Part shown: positions 1 through 13,600 of the stretch, piece after piece
How the letters are laid out: the number at the start of each line of letters is the position of its first letter
Position numbering within the stretch: the first letter of the stretch is position 1
DNA from: Polytrichum commune
Taxonomy: Eukaryota; Streptophyta; Polytrichopsida; Polytrichales; Polytrichaceae
DNA: 60,000 bases
Direction of reading: 5' to 3'
Assembly (NCBI GenBank): GCA_950295325.1
Contig: OX485808.1
Span: 11,722,501 to 11,782,500 of the forward strand
The notes under the pieces: model-generated
The model's input: only the letters and a program-made list of their open reading frames with translations
What the model was told of the DNA's origin: nothing
Database searches by the model: none
Made by a program: the position numbers and the translations under genes

Positions 1-135
1 ACCTGGCTCTCGTTTCCAGTCTCTTTGGTCAACAACTTGTCATATCAAATCCCAGTTTCCCACCTTTTTGTGCAGAGATCTAGAGAAGTGACTTTTGAGG
101 TGTTTTGAGAATAACATCTTTGATTCTGTGTACAG

Positions 136-283
136 GTATAGAAAAGGTCTGGATGTAACATCTGAAATCCTCAAGATGTTGAGCGAGGAGAATAAGTGTA
201 TTGATTCTGCTGGATGGAAATCTCCCTTTGTTAGCTGGGGACATGTGAAGCAGTCACATGCCAGGACTGTGACAACTTTGTAA
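136..283 (+). CDS. Partial exon of an unrecognised protein at the left edge
   Basis: The reading frame is open from an acceptor-like ...TGTGTACAG ending at 135 to a TAA at 281-283. It gives about 48 residues beginning YRKGLDVTSEILKML and ending HVKQSHARTVTTL. The composition looks like a real protein (mixed hydrophobic and charged residues) and codon use resembles the other genes. The stop overlaps a good donor (GTAAGT from 280), so this may be an internal exon rather than the last one. I do not recognise the family. The rest of the gene, if real, lies left of the window. Confidence 0.4.
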
Positions 284-1917
284 GTGCTGTGATGACTGGA
301 ACTTAAGAAACTTGTTGCGGCTATTGTTGTGGGATGGAAATTGTCATTCTTTTGAGATCCATTGGACTCAAACTTGTGAGTTGATGCTTATGATCCTCAT
401 TTTTCACGAATATATGGATGTTTATGGTGATCAGTATACTTTCGCACTATAGTTTGTAATTGTGATGATGTATTCACTGTATTTAGTGTCACTTTACTCT
501 TTCAATTTATGAATTGCTATAACTTGCTACTATATGTACTTTGGACATTATAATTAGGGGATTGTTAAATCAACCACACACTAGTTAAAACAACCACAAT
601 CAATATGTAAGGTGTCAACTAGGCTTTGACTTTTCATCCAAGCTTATCAAGTTTATTAATACTAACATAGAGGTTATATCTTGCTCCTCTTTATGTTTGT
701 GATGAAAAATCAAGATTTGACAGGTCATGTGACCACGTGATGCGTCAATGTGGTCGTTTTAACATACTATGTGGTTGAATTTATCAGTGAGTTGAATGGT
801 TCTAACTAAAACTCCTTCACATCAAATTGTTAGTCATTGTCTTCATACTCATGCCTTCAACATATATTCATGAGCAAAAGTATGCTTTCACAAGAAATTC
901 TTGAAAAAATTGATTGTCAAACAATGTTTGCAAAACGGCATCCTCAATCCCCTATTCCACAAACATACTAATGTTTTAAATTACAGTACTATGAAGCTTC
1001 ATTCTAGAAGTGTGGAGTCTGTAGTAGCCTCACTCTTGTTCACTTCAAGAGACTTCATGAAGCATCCAAATTGCACATTCTACAAGTGGTAACATACCTT
1101 TTATACCTATTATTGTGGCCCATGGTGATTTTGATCAAAGTAACTTTTCTTGACCCATGCCATTTTTTAGCCCACAATATCATATGTCCTAAACTAGGAG
1201 TATGAAATTAATGTTTTTAGCATGAATTATTAGGGTATCAAAATATAATATCAGAATTACACCAGAAAAACAAATTTTTTTAACATTTTCTCATTTAATA
1301 TTTTGACACATTAGTAAATTTGAATGTGTAACTTGGCCACCCTAATTTTTAGGTGTAAACAATGTAGCCAGTCATGTCAAAGTGTAGGGGTTAATTATCA
1401 CCACAACAAACTTGCACATCTTTGTTAATTACAACATTCTTAGAGGCAGCTGGAAGAACTATCTACTGTGAGTATTAAAAATCTACTAATACAACATCTC
1501 ATGGCAAACTCTAAAACAAATACTTATTTCAAGACCTTGAAATAAACAAGTGAAGTTGTGACTCACGCACAATGTGGTGACCTTCACCTACATTACTTCA
1601 ACAAGTGACTCTTTGTCAACTCCTGGGAGCAGTGAAATGTTTACCCATGGTTCCAATAACTTAGCACTCAAAAGGCATTGCGGATAAAAATAACTCGAGT
1701 GAAGACAAGAGAAGATGCAATCCATTATCCCCAAGGTTATTAAGTTAATCTCTTCAGAAGTGTTATAAAATCTTTTCTTTTAAAGTGAACTCTTCTTGAC
1801 AAAGCTGGGGCAAATAATAAAGTTCCCAGTATTCTAGCACTGAAGTATCTAAAATGAGAACCAATTATCTCACAATGATACAAATAAAACTTATTGTATT
1901 CCTTGAAGCTTGTACTC
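284..1917. other. AT-rich intergenic stretch, nothing recognised
   Basis: No splice-flanked coding stretch, RNA gene or clear repeat was recognised here. Short open frames are present but are random in composition. It separates the left-edge exon from the 3' end of the minus-strand gene ending at 1,918. Confidence 0.5.
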
Positions 1918-4219
1918 CTACAGGAGGACTTGTAGCCCAGAAGCCTCTGGTACAGTTCTTGGTTCTAATAAATCTGCTGCCCCACCATCAAGCCTTACTT
2001 CTGTGGGGGTATTTTCTTTCAGACCAACAGCTCGACTTCCTGAAGAACCATTTGTACTGAAATGTCGTGTCACTAGTGATTCCACATCTTGTGTTTGCTT
2101 GGCCAAATTACTGACACCAAATGGCAAGATTTTGCAAAATATCTCTGGCCGATTTCTTGAGTAATGCCTGTTCCCTTTCAGTCCTAGCAAATGTGATTGA
2201 ATCGACTGACTAACATATTTCAATCCTCGCTGTTGTGAGGAGGGTTCTGCAACATTCAGGCTTGATACTCGTGTTTTGTGTACAGAGGTGTGGATTTCAC
2301 GAACCTGCATATGAACATGGATGATTCAGTTCAATAAACATATGAAGTTGTTTTGGCTAAACCATGTCAACTGGCAACCTCTTTCTGACAATAATAGCAT
2401 TTGAGTTTCTGACAACAGAAACTTTGGGTCAGATATTTGTGCACCCATGGGACACATCAGATTAATGTCATAATGCACACAAAAAGAGATGGTGTGGTAA
2501 AATGTCTGTAAATTTGCTTGTGCTCTGTGACATCTCAGGTGTAAAGACCTGAGATAGGTTGGTCTGGAAAGCATGTAAGTATACAACTGCTTGCAGATCA
2601 GCAATCTACTGAGACTATAGGAACCTCTGTAGGTAATAAAAGAATAGCTCAATGTAGCACAGAACTCAGAACCCACCAGCCATAGCAAGACAAAGTTGGG
2701 CTTAAAAGAAGGTGCATGAAAGAAGAAATTATGTTATCAAGAAGTGATGACCTTCTCCTGATGAATATGACTGAAACTGAAAATTCGTCACAATTCATGC
2801 AAGCCAAACAATCCAGGTATCATAATATCACTTTCAGATATGTTTGTGAGCACTTGCAAGCAGATAAAATAAATAAAAAATGAACACACATACTTTTGCT
2901 GATATGAATACAGTATTAAGAGAGATTCAAAGAGATAGAAAATATTTATTTATTTATGATTATGGTGGCGCACCTGCGTTTGCTGTGAAGGATGCTGGGC
3001 AGGGGAAGCTCCACTATTCGCATGTCCTGTAGCAGATGGTGGTCCTTGTGGGGGGTCAGGCACCCCTCGCCACCGCTGCAAAGTTTGGTAAATGTGTGTT
3101 GGCAGACGAAACAAACGCTGTAACCCATTCTCTATGCTCTCTCGTCTCTTTGGGTTGTTCTTGTTTATGTATCGATTAAGCTCCGCCATGCGCCGGTAAA
3201 GCCTTGGAAAGCCATAGAGCTGTATATCACAAAAACGCAAGGTTTTTGAACGTCAGAATCTAGTATATCATAGCATAGAAGGTATATGGCCCTAATGTGG
3301 GCACTTTCAACTCCACATACAGTTTTGGCCAATGGATCACCTTGGGAATTGTCTCATCCAATTAGCAAATGTGAATCACAAAGATTGTCATTTCAAGTTT
3401 TCAGAATTGGAGTTGAGATGCAAGAGTTACGAAAGGCCAAAGTGAAGATTCTCTTTCTCTTTAAGTGATCACATAGGGCCTCCCAAGTTTGTTCACTATT
3501 AATGAACTTAGGGTCTACTTTTCAGGTTTCGGTTTTAGGTTTGGAGTTCTATGTGGCACATAATATGTTCACCTGGCAACAAAGAGACAACCTAGGACTT
3601 CCAGGCAACAGTGCCTGGAAGTCCTTGATTTCAGAGACCAGGAAACGATCCTATTGGAAATCGTTACTTTTTTCATGGCACAAAGGGTGCTGCCTTGTGG
3701 AAGTTCTTGGCCCGAAACTTTTGGTCATGTGAGAAGGCTCTTAGAGTGGTGTCTATATTTTGAGCACAAAGTCCAATCTCATTGTAACACATGTCTTTCT
3801 AGTATCCATTCTTAACTACAGACCTTGCCATGTACCACTAAAATATAGGCCTCCAATTTAAGAAGAGTGACTACATAAGGCCCGCATTCCTTAGCCTCTA
3901 TAGCATTTTGCCAATCTCTCTTCCTATAATACTCCTCTTAGTTTGATGTGGAGAAAAATGGTGTATCTCTGTCACACTGGTGTGACGTGGAGAAATTTTT
4001 TATATTCAATGGTACGGTTCAGGGTTTTAGGTATAAACCTTAAAACTCTGAGGTAGAGTTCCGACTAATTTCTCCAGCAAAAGACTTCATGTTTACAGGA
4101 CTTTCAGGAAGAGCAGCATCAACACAATGTGCCAATAAAAATTTAAACACATTACCTACCTGAACTTTTACCAATTTCAAATCGTTTTTCCCCAGTTGTT
4201 CCATGAAGGAATTATACAT
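1918..4219 (-). CDS. Unrecognised three-exon protein (N-terminus uncertain)
   Basis: Three exons on the minus strand join in phase 0: 4219-4160, 3219-2974 and 2304-1918. Donors are GTAGGT and GTGCGC; acceptors are ATATACAG and CATATGCAG. The chosen start (MYNSFMEQLGKNDLK) gives 230 residues, but the frame stays open upstream to 4,267, so one or more 5' exons may be missing. Exon 2 is basic and conserved-looking (LYGFPRLYRRMAELNRYI, NPKRRESIENGLQRLFRLP) followed by a Pro/Gln-rich tail. Exon 3 is low in recognisable features and ends in TGA. No domain is recognised. The splice agreement and sequence character support a real gene; the function is unknown. Confidence 0.5.
3594..3625. repeat. Perfect 14-bp inverted repeat with 4-nt loop
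   Basis: AGGACTTCCAGGCA is followed by a 4-base loop and its exact reverse complement. It sits in the intron between exons 1 and 2 of the minus-strand gene. A second short palindrome, GTCACACTGGTGTGAC, lies near 3,970. Confidence 0.7.
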
Positions 4220-5339
4220 GGGGCAAGCGTACCTTGGCAATAAGGAAGACTGTAGCCTTTTTTGCAACTGAGAAGATGATTAACTTGACAATCAAAGGAG
4301 CCACCATCTGCCTTTCCTCCTTTTTCCCTCCAAAAGAGGCTCAAACATTTAAGAATTCAGCAAACCCAGAACCTCCACATATTCATTCCTGTAAGGAACC
4401 CCACAGTTGCACACAATTTTCCCAAAATGCATAAATCATAAAATCACATAAAATTTGCACACAAACAAAGAATGACCCACGAAACCCCTCTGTCTTCAAG
4501 TGCTCACAACATCGATCCAACATCATGATCCTGCGAAAAACTCAACCGGAAGTGGCCCCACACGTATCATGAGGCTGGGGTTTTAGAATTTCACAAGTGG
4601 GAACGTCAAATCGCTTAAACAGAGTCAGAAAATTCAACCGCAAAAAACCAATACCCAAACCGTGCCAGAAATTATGTACCTCGGGCGCCGAGATTCAAAT
4701 TTTAAGTTGCCGAGACCCACCACCAGAATTAAATTGAGCTTGCTCTAAGAACAAGTTCTGAAATAGGTCTTTCACCAATTTTCTAAGTTACTGGAAATTG
4801 CCTCTTCCAGTTTTAGGTCACAGCTTCTTTTTGTGCTCAATTTGCTAGGCAAGATGGGATCAAGATGGGCCAAAAGAAAGGTGGAGGAGAAAAGAATGTG
4901 CTGCGATATGCCACTCTTTACAAATCTCGATTGAAGCAGGCAGCAGCTTCTCGGTGAACAACCAGCTCAAGCATTTTTTTGTGACAATCCGAACACTCCA
5001 CCTCGGAGCAGGGAAGAAGTTACCCAGTACAGCTAAAGTAGTGGTGTCAAAGGTGAACTCTATCAACACTAGTTTTTGCTCACTGCCAGGTTTTGTGTAA
5101 GTAGGTAGGTTTAGGTAATGTACATTTCTTTACGCATATTGTATTTTATAAAGTTTGTCGCACATGCAATATGTAATTTGTTTTTATGTGTGTATATATA
5201 TAGATAAAACAAGCCATCCACCTACATACATGTATGCTCCAATTGAGTGCATATGAGAAATAGCTAATTTTGAATAGGGTCATTTTTGTCACTTTGAGCT
5301 AAAAATATCATTTAACAATATATAAACCCTTGTGTATGA

Positions 5340-5690
5340 CATCTCGAGGTGTAAATTGGGTCTTTGAGTTGGGTGTTTTAGGTAGATGTGCCTAATTCAA
5401 TTTACAAGTCTTAATCATACACATGTATTTAAGTGTGTACGTGGGTAGGTGTGGCTCCAAGATTGGATGTCAAAAATATACGTGTTTAAAAAGGATTAGA
5501 CTATGTGCTCAAATTGTGAAGATTGCTTTAAGCTCAATAGTCAACGTAATTGAGGAGACCTATGTGACCATTTAACGAGTGCAAAAATAATATTTTGGTA
5601 ATGAATATATGAGCTTCAAAAATTGTAAGGAAAGTGTGCACACACCTCGATTTGCTAACCATCTTGTACTAATTGCAGACTTCATTACCT
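5340..5690 (+). repeat. Dispersed repeat, copy 1
   Basis: This stretch shares a string of words with 23,520-23,880 and 24,700-25,010, for example CAATAGTCAACGTAATTG and GGAGACCTATGTGACCA, in the same order and orientation. It is non-coding and AT-rich. It may be a remnant of a non-autonomous transposon; no termini were identified. Confidence 0.5.
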
Positions 5691-5910
5691 TAGGGGAATT
5701 GACTTAGTTGGGAAAAGTGACTATTCAAGACTCTAACTTAAGGGTGAAATGATAACATAGGTCCCCCATCCACATTGTATTAACTATCAACCTAGAATAG
5801 TTAAAGCATACAGCGAGTCTAACAAGACGTTCCGAGTTTCGCCACGTGTCACTCTCCCATTAGTTATTACCATTCGAATCCCACGTAGATTCATCAAATA
5901 AGATGAACCA

Positions 5911-5968
5911 CCCTCCATCATCGTCATCATCATCATCATCATCATCATCATCACCATCATCATCGTCA
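5911..5968 (+). repeat. ATC/CAT trinucleotide microsatellite
   Basis: An imperfect run of CAT/ATC triplets with a few CGT and CAC interruptions, about 150 bases upstream of the LSM8 start codon. It probably lies in the 5' leader or core promoter. It creates artefactual poly-Ser and poly-Asp open frames on the two strands. Confidence 0.85.
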
Positions 5969-6120
5969 TCCGTTCTTGTTTCTTCATCGACTCTAGGGTT
6001 TAGCAAACCCTCAATGCGAGAGCTCGCCCGGAGGAGCAACACTAGCATCGCCAGCAGCAGCAGCAGCGTCACCTCCGTCACGTGCTCGGACAACAATCAC
6101 CATCAACAGCAGCAGCGACG

Positions 6121-8002
6121 ATGGCAACCGACACGGGCCTCGAGTCTCTCATCGATCGTATGGTTCACCTTCCTCGGATTTTTTTTTAATCCTCCTCGCA
6201 ATCATCCTTTCTGCTGTTCACAATCCTCCTCCCTTTTCTGTGTATTGCTTTTGAGGTGGACTGAATTTCTGAGGTGCGCGTTGGCTTGGTTTGGTTTGGC
6301 TTGGCTTGGCTTGTGGTTTGCAGAAACCATCTCTGTGATCACCAATGATGGGCGGATCATCGTGGTGCGTTCTGGATTCTCTTTACCACTGTTTGTTGAA
6401 CCCAATTGCCACTGTTAGAATCGAGTTGTGTATGTGTCTTTGTAGCAAGTGTCCACCACTGAGTCACAGGTTGGGATTCATGTAGGTTTTTCATCTTATC
6501 CTGAGGTTTAGGTTGTTGTGTTTTGCCAATGTTTCAGAGGGGTTAATACGGGGCTGCGAATCGCAGCATCCTGCACGAGGGTCGAGATTTTTGAGGTTTT
6601 GTGATTTATTTGATTATGCAGGGCGTGTTGAGAGGATTTGATCAGGCGACAAATTTGATTCTCGACGAATCACACGAGCGCGTGTATTCCACAAAGGTAC
6701 TCATGTACGCCACCGTCGTAGTTTTGTCTTTCCACTCCTCCCCTGTATTCGAACTGTTGAATGAGCGTTTAATAATAGTAATGATGATTATTATTCAGCA
6801 ATGATTTGTATTGGGCTTGCCTTCTGTCATTCTCTTCGAGAGTGTGCGGTGAGTGAAAGAAACCTGTGTCCTTTGTTGATACAGGCGGGTGTGGAACAAG
6901 TTGTCTTGGGATTGCACATCATCCGAGGTGATAACATGTAAGTTTCTTTGTACCTTGTTTGTGTTGTACTTCTTTCGAAAATGTTCAGCTACATCATGTG
7001 TGAGAATTAGGTTCAAACCACTGCCAAGGGTTTGAAAATAATATCCTTATTTATCGGAAGGGTTTTTATTGCATGACTTATCCTGCACCTGTGGGGAAAG
7101 TAAGTTTGAATCGCTTTCAGTTTCTGGTAGCTTGTCTTCTGTGTAAATTCTCTTTAGCATGAGAGAGTTTGAAGAAAGGAACCTTCTCATTGGTGGAGAG
7201 GAGCCATTTACTAACGCTTGTCATGTAAGTCCACTTTGCACTTGAGAGCTTTGAACACAAGAGCTTCAACCTCTTACGGGGTTTACTACAATTTTATGGC
7301 CCTCTGGTGGATTCCATGTGAAACGACTATGGCAAGCTCTTGGTCAATATCTTAAGCTATGTATTGTATGGAGGCTGCTTAGGAATGCCGAGAGTTTGAG
7401 TTCTTGTTTGTGTGCTCAAACTCTTGAACTCTTGAACTCGAACTTGATTCCCCCCTTGATATCTCACTCTAACCATGACCACTTTATGCTTGCTCAAACT
7501 ATTGAGAGCTTGAGAACTGGGTAAGCTCTCAAATTGTTTTGAGTGCTGGATGAAATCTTGGCAAATATGTAAGTATGGAACTCTCCAAATTTGCAAGTTC
7601 AAGCTCTCAACTCAAAGCTCTAATGTAAAGTGTAAGTGAATAGCATGGTTGCACAGTAAATTCAAGTTGTCCAAATATGTGAAAGCTGTAGGGTTGTCCT
7701 CCAAGGACCTTACTAATATATTGAACCCCCTCTCTTGTTGCATACCAATTATTCAAGTTGTAGGGAGTTTGAAAGCTATGTAGTTTGACTGGAATGTCAG
7801 GTGCATCTGAACTCACTCAAATATCTTATATAGGAACTAGCTGCCAATTCTAGTTGTTGTCACACTTTACACTGACTCTGAGGTGGTCTGGCTTTGTTGT
7901 GGTGGCTACAGAGGAGTTGTGGGCGAGTTGGACGAAGAGCTTGACTCAAACCTCGATCTGACGGCCTTGCGAGCGCATCCTCTGAAAGCTGTGCAACATT
8001 AG
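6121..8002 (+). CDS. LSM8: U6 snRNA-associated Sm-like protein LSM8
   Basis: LSM8 is the subunit that defines the nuclear LSM2-8 ring, which binds the 3' oligo(U) tail of U6 snRNA and supports pre-mRNA splicing. Five exons splice cleanly: 6121-6157, 6324-6364, 6622-6696, 6885-6937 and 7912-8002. All introns are GT-AG. The product is 98 residues, which as I recall is the length of plant LSM8. Visible signatures are the start MATDTGLESLIDQ, Sm1 (ISVITNDGR, GVLRGFDQATNLILDESHER), Sm2 (VEQVVLGLHIIRGDN) and the tail GELDEELDSNLDL...VQH. The start is fixed by homology; the stop is TAG. The last intron (974 bases) is much longer than the others. Confidence 0.96.
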
Positions 8003-8555
8003 CGAGGTTCCCAAAGAAGGTACTCATTGTGCATCTCACAACCAATGTGTATACACTTAATTGAAAACTCTGTTTTGAAATTAATGGTGGCTCTACAATG
8101 ACTATGTATTGTCGTGGAATGATTTCTCTCAACCCTCAAAGGCCCGGGGGTGTGTTACTCAGAGTGCATGACGATTTGCATGAATCCCTAACAAGTAATG
8201 AAATAGCATTTTTTTATTTGGTCGATTACATTGAAACCATATATAGGACAATATATCAAACAGAGGATGTGAAATTGAAGTCATATGTGACAACAGTGAC
8301 CAGGTATATGTGGTATGTGTTTGAGTCTAGGTCATTTTATATGAGCTCAAATCCTCCTATAAATCATTCTACATGCATGTATGCTCCGATTAGAATAACA
8401 ATCTTTAACCCCTCTGCATCTCACCTTGAGGCCCAGAATGGGCCTCTTGATTTCTTCAAGGCTTAAGGATTTCATAAGTATTTCACTCAAGCACATGGGA
8501 TTGTCTCTTTTATGCCTCATGCCTTGCAGATCTTTGTTGGCACTGAAATTTTTGT

Positions 8556-8561
8556 AATAAA
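8556..8561 (+). other. Candidate LSM8 polyadenylation signal
   Basis: AATAAA about 550 bases after the LSM8 stop codon, in a T-rich context. Plausible, but unproven without transcript data. Confidence 0.3.
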
Positions 8562-10669
8562 TTCTGCTCAGGAAATTTGATGTGGTTCTGGCAGGCAGGG
8601 ACTACCTGTGGTCTTGTATGATAATCCAGTATTGTGATGGAGAGGAAGACTTGGTTGAACCAGGATATCGACATGAGCGATATCTATGAGAAGACTTGGT
8701 TGTAATGCGCCACGCATGTATCTTCTCCTGCAGTCTTTTCTGACATCGCTAGCCTACTGATGACTCTAATTAAAAGGAGCCTGTCCAGTTTTCTTTTGGA
8801 AAAGCCTAGTCCCCTCAGTGGTTTTATACATTTTTGAGAGCTTTAGTGATTAGCTGGGGGTGCCGATTTGCGGAAAGGTATCAATGAATACATTAAAAAG
8901 AGAGGATTTGGAGAGGTAGGGCAGGACAAGCGCCGTCCCAGTTCAGCAGTAGCACGAGATGGCTCCCCTAAGGTAGATTTGAATTGCAATATTAGGAGCT
9001 AGAATACAGGCGAAACTTTTACAAAGTGTATACTGGGCAATGTGGAGGTATTGGTTTTGGATGTTGATGATGATTGACACTTCCCATGAAATATTGTGCC
9101 ATTTTGAGTTGCATCACTTCTTAGCACTTGGTGACACACATCACAGAACTTGTGTTGCAGAAACTTGCCTTCCTCTCACAAAAAACGTCATGTGTAGAGT
9201 TGATAATCTACATCAGTGCTAAAGCGGTCTATTTACCTTAAGTCTCTAGAATGGTGCATGGATCATGCTCTATCCTAGTTTCTTTATCTGAGATTTGCAC
9301 ACATTGGTGCTGAGTTTGTAGAACTTTCAGGGTCTAATTGACTTGCTCAGAGGTGGAAAGATGAGTACAAAAGTCAACTTACTGTTCACCTTGACACACA
9401 AGTTGAACCATACCTTGAATTCAACACATTTGTTGAGTATCTGACGGGGTGTTTACACAACCACAACCACTGTTCCAGTGGTTGATGCTTGGAGTTTACT
9501 TTCTTTGGTTCTATTTTTGAGGGATAAGGAGGTGTATTGATGATAACCACAACTACTCTTACTTGCCCAACTATGATACAAGGCGTAACAAGGTGTAGAC
9601 GGGGGAGTGGATGCAATGTGGAGAACTATTTCCCACCCATGATAACCCATTTGACAAGTTTTAGGAGCAATGGATAGGTCCTCAATCACATCAGCAATAT
9701 CGGTATTAAAGACCAGCAATGGTGTCCTGTGGGTTCACTGCCTTCCAGAATTGTTTGGAGATTTGGGGGGGGGGGAAAGGAAATGGTACACTCTACCATT
9801 TTTCTTGTATTTGGCATGTGAACTCCAGAATTGTTATGTAGGGCAGTTTCGGTTACTGCGTATCCTCCATCTTGGGTATTGGTACACTTTAACCTCATTT
9901 TTTATTTCGCCCTTGCCTTGTAGCTCTAAAGGTTTTTGGTAAGATGAAAAATAATTGTTTGTGGGGTTGTTGCTGCTGGAGTGGAATAGTTTCACCTGTG
10001 CAGTCAAGGTAAAATACGTCAATGATCAAAAGGAAACTTACAGAACTATTCTGGATGGTACAATAAATTGTCCTATAAGTGTGGGTCACATTAATTGTCT
10101 ATAACCCACATTCTTTTGAACTCATGCCACATCTCTAGTTTTAAATTAGTACGGGCCACATTAATTGTTTTTGTGGGAGATTGATGTGGGTGGCTACTTT
10201 ATTTTATGCTATTTTTGTCCTGAACTAAAACTCAAGGTGTTGGTCAGAAATCTCCAGGAAGACTGAAGGGAAGACCCAAGATCTTGAGCCCACATTATTC
10301 CTCCTTGGCTAGAGAATTAAAATGGCCCACATTAATTATTTCCACAAATTTTCCACCCACATTAATGAGAGTCATTTAGTGCAGTTCATGGGAATGGGTA
10401 CTATTGTATCCCAAATTTGGGAGAATTAGTTGATTTCTTTCACTACTTGACAATCATCTTCGTATCTAATTTTTAAGAGGAAATTATGTCCCTGACTTGG
10501 GCTTTCAATGAGTAAAATAATTTTCCCATGGTGCATACGGTATGACTTTAGAAACTGTGTCATTTGCATCAGTTATTCCACGTGTCACACTGTATATCAT
10601 CTTGCAGAGGTTACTCGAAATTATTAAATTTGCGAAGGCCAATTAAATTCCACTAGGTGTCTGTATGGA
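8562..10669. other. Intergenic region between convergent LSM8 and the coiled-coil gene
   Basis: No coding exons were supported here. It contains a run of about ten G residues near 9,764 and three loosely related CCACATTAATT motifs at 10,086, 10,153 and 10,324. The 3' untranslated regions of the two converging genes presumably occupy the edges. Confidence 0.45.
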
Positions 10670-13600
10670 TCAAAACACGTAGGATAGAAGTACTTGAATT
10701 ACCCTTTGTGGCTTTCGAATAAGGGCTTGTGCCTCTTTCAGCTCCTCTGACATTCCCTTCAGCCTGCCATTCATGCACCTCCCATTCCATTCATGTCCGT
10801 CCTCAAGCCACACTCACGAACGCATTTCATTACAGTTCATAGACTTTTCTAAATTGCGAAATTGCTTCCTGCAGATGTTTCATGACAGTATCAAAGTATA
10901 TGACCATCTGATTAAAAGTTCCTTTTGTCTCCTTCAAGGGCTGCTGATTGTGAGTCAAACTTGGTTGCTATAGATGAACATTAGTATGTATTTCACAATA
11001 GAGCTCTGCACTCAGGTTCATGTCACGTGCTTAGGTGGACAAGCGTGGCCACTCAGTGTGTAAACTCAGTGTGCAGGTTGTTGAGATCATAATTAAAGCA
11101 CTTGAAAGAAATGCATGTTTTGATTTTCGGCAGTAATGGACAACAGGAGTCATAATGGAGTTCCTCATAATAGGGGTTTCTGAATTTCAAAGCGAAACTC
11201 CTCAAGAATGGAAGGCATATGAGTCAGATTTTACAGTGCTAAGTGTAACTATACAACCTTTTGGTAGCTAAACCTCAGGAAGAAGGCTGGACAAGGTTGG
11301 ACAGATGGAGTCAAACCTTGCTTGCAACGCACGATTTTCTTTCTCAAGAGGATCATTGTAGCTCCCCCTCTCCGTAGCTTGGGATGTGGCTTTCCTACTC
11401 TCAAATTCTGCAAACCATGGCTTGGGATGGTGTCAGTTAAGAAAGGTTAATTATCAGCAATACCTTTGGAAAAGCCTGAGCGGTGGGAAGACCACTATGA
11501 ACATCTTTAGCTCAGAATCAACAGTGACACTTCCTTGGTTTTAATATCCCATACATTCTTCTTTTACATCAGTTCAGCATGGTAAATACAAAGCAAGATC
11601 AAGTGAACATTCATCATTGTTCATAGACATTTTCTATAGACAAGAATGACTGGACTACTAACCTATTTGACATCCTGCCTCCATACGATGGCATCTATAA
11701 AGAAGACTATAGGTATGTCCTCTCTAATTTGGTCAAAACGATGAACATTGATTTCAATTTGAATGACTTATTTGGTTTTGTATCCAATGGTGTTTGAGGA
11801 ACATACTTGATTGGGGACCTGGGTCCTCTAAAGTGGTCTTGGAGGCCTGCTTCAGATGATGAAGCGTTTGTTGATGCTGGTGGGAGTACAAATTTACTTT
11901 CTCCATGGCCTCCACGCACTGTTTCTGGACCATCTCTTGACTGGCTTCAGACTTTCCTAATTGTTTTCTCAGGGTTAAAATCTGGAGGAACAAGTCCATG
12001 AAATTGATCCTCTCAACTGTGAAGAATCATTTTAAAATCCCTCTCATAAGAAGGTTCTGGAATACTTTCTGTAATCAACTTACCAAAGGATCAGATTTGT
12101 TGTAACATATTCTGATAAGTGATCAATTCGGTGTTCATGACCATTATTTTGGCGTAGTTATTTCTAGGACTTGCAAAGAACCTGTTATACCTGAGAAAAA
12201 AATCACGGCACACCCTTGCTCCTGTAAGGAGCTACGAGAGCACTTCTCTATTGTTGGCTTCCTGGAAATTGTCGAACCAAGGGGAAGGGATGGAAGGCTT
12301 ACATCTGGTTCGCTTTCAAATGGCGACCTATCCATTCTCCCTTGAGTGGACGAGCTTATTGAGTTCAACCACCTCGGCCTCTGTATCTTCTCTTTAGCTT
12401 CGGAACTAAGCTCACGGTTATCAAGCAAAGGGCTGTTCATTTTTGAGGACGCCATTGGCAGGTCTTCATATTCATGGATCCTGTCAACTGACTGTACTGC
12501 GTGGATTCTGGAAGGTGAGGAATTCTGGAGCTTGCTTTTGATTTTTGAAAGACTTGCCATCTGTTCGACTGTAATTGTGGATCCAGTCGATCGACGGACA
12601 TCACCTGCAAGAAGTCAAGAAACCAAAGTGAAGAGAAGAAATTGAAGAGGCTAAAAAACTAATAATCCGGTCTAGAGTTGTATCTATAACTGTAAGATAC
12701 AACGTCTGGCCCAATTCCACCTTGAAGAAGACAGAACCAGAAGATCGAATTGGGAAAATTTCAACTCAAGTTTTCTCCCTAATCACAAGCTTATGATCCA
12801 ATTATTACTTCAAGTTAAAAATTAGTCCTCTACTTCAGGAGCACTATTCATACAGAGTTTGCTCATATTTCAGACAATATATTTCAGACGGATTTTGTGA
12901 TACTCCCCATAAGAACGACTTAGGACCATATGAAACGAAGATGCTAAATAGACGAAGAATCAAACAAAGTGGATGCGACTTGATCAAGTCTAACACCAAT
13001 ATTCAGGGCAGACAATCGACCTTTGATTTCTATGTGAACTTGTCCAAGCTTTTGCTGCAGAGTTTTGATTGTGAGTTGTTTGTGGTCTATAATGTCTTCT
13101 AACATAGAAATTCGTTCCTTTGCTTCTTTCAATTCTTTCACCTGCACCGGTAGAGCTCCGTAGAGCATACTTCAGCACACTAAGAGACAAAAATTCTCCA
13201 AAAACAATGTGAAGAGTCGTTCATTTACTCTCCATGATGTGCCTTTACAATCTATACTTCGATGTCACTATACTAGTGTATGCATATGAAACTCATTTTG
13301 CTAAGCACAAATCAAGGAGGGGTAATGATCAATGGCCGAGCATGTCATTACTTGGAAATTTGCCATATCAGAAACTGCATATGTCGTGAAGTAGCGTTAT
13401 TTAGGGAAACAATGTACCGGTACGGGTCTAGTTGGGGTTGGCTTCTTCATGTGTGCAACACTTTCTGCTACAAACTTGAGTTTGGCCTGTTCAGACTTGC
13501 TCTCCTCCAGCTTTTTACTCAACTCTGTAATTTTTCGAACATAGTGAATTCGAATGTTCACAACCTGATCAAACGACGAAGAGTCATTTCACCTTCCAGA

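Noticed and set aside
4865-4957. Short frame MGQKKGGGEKNVLRY...
   Set aside because: It is only 30 codons. A donor-like GTGAAC and later GTAAGT follow, so it could be a first exon, but no continuation was found.
5903-6418. Poly-Ser (plus strand) and poly-Asp (minus strand) proteins
   Set aside because: They are produced by the ATC microsatellite and overlap the verified LSM8 exons and introns.
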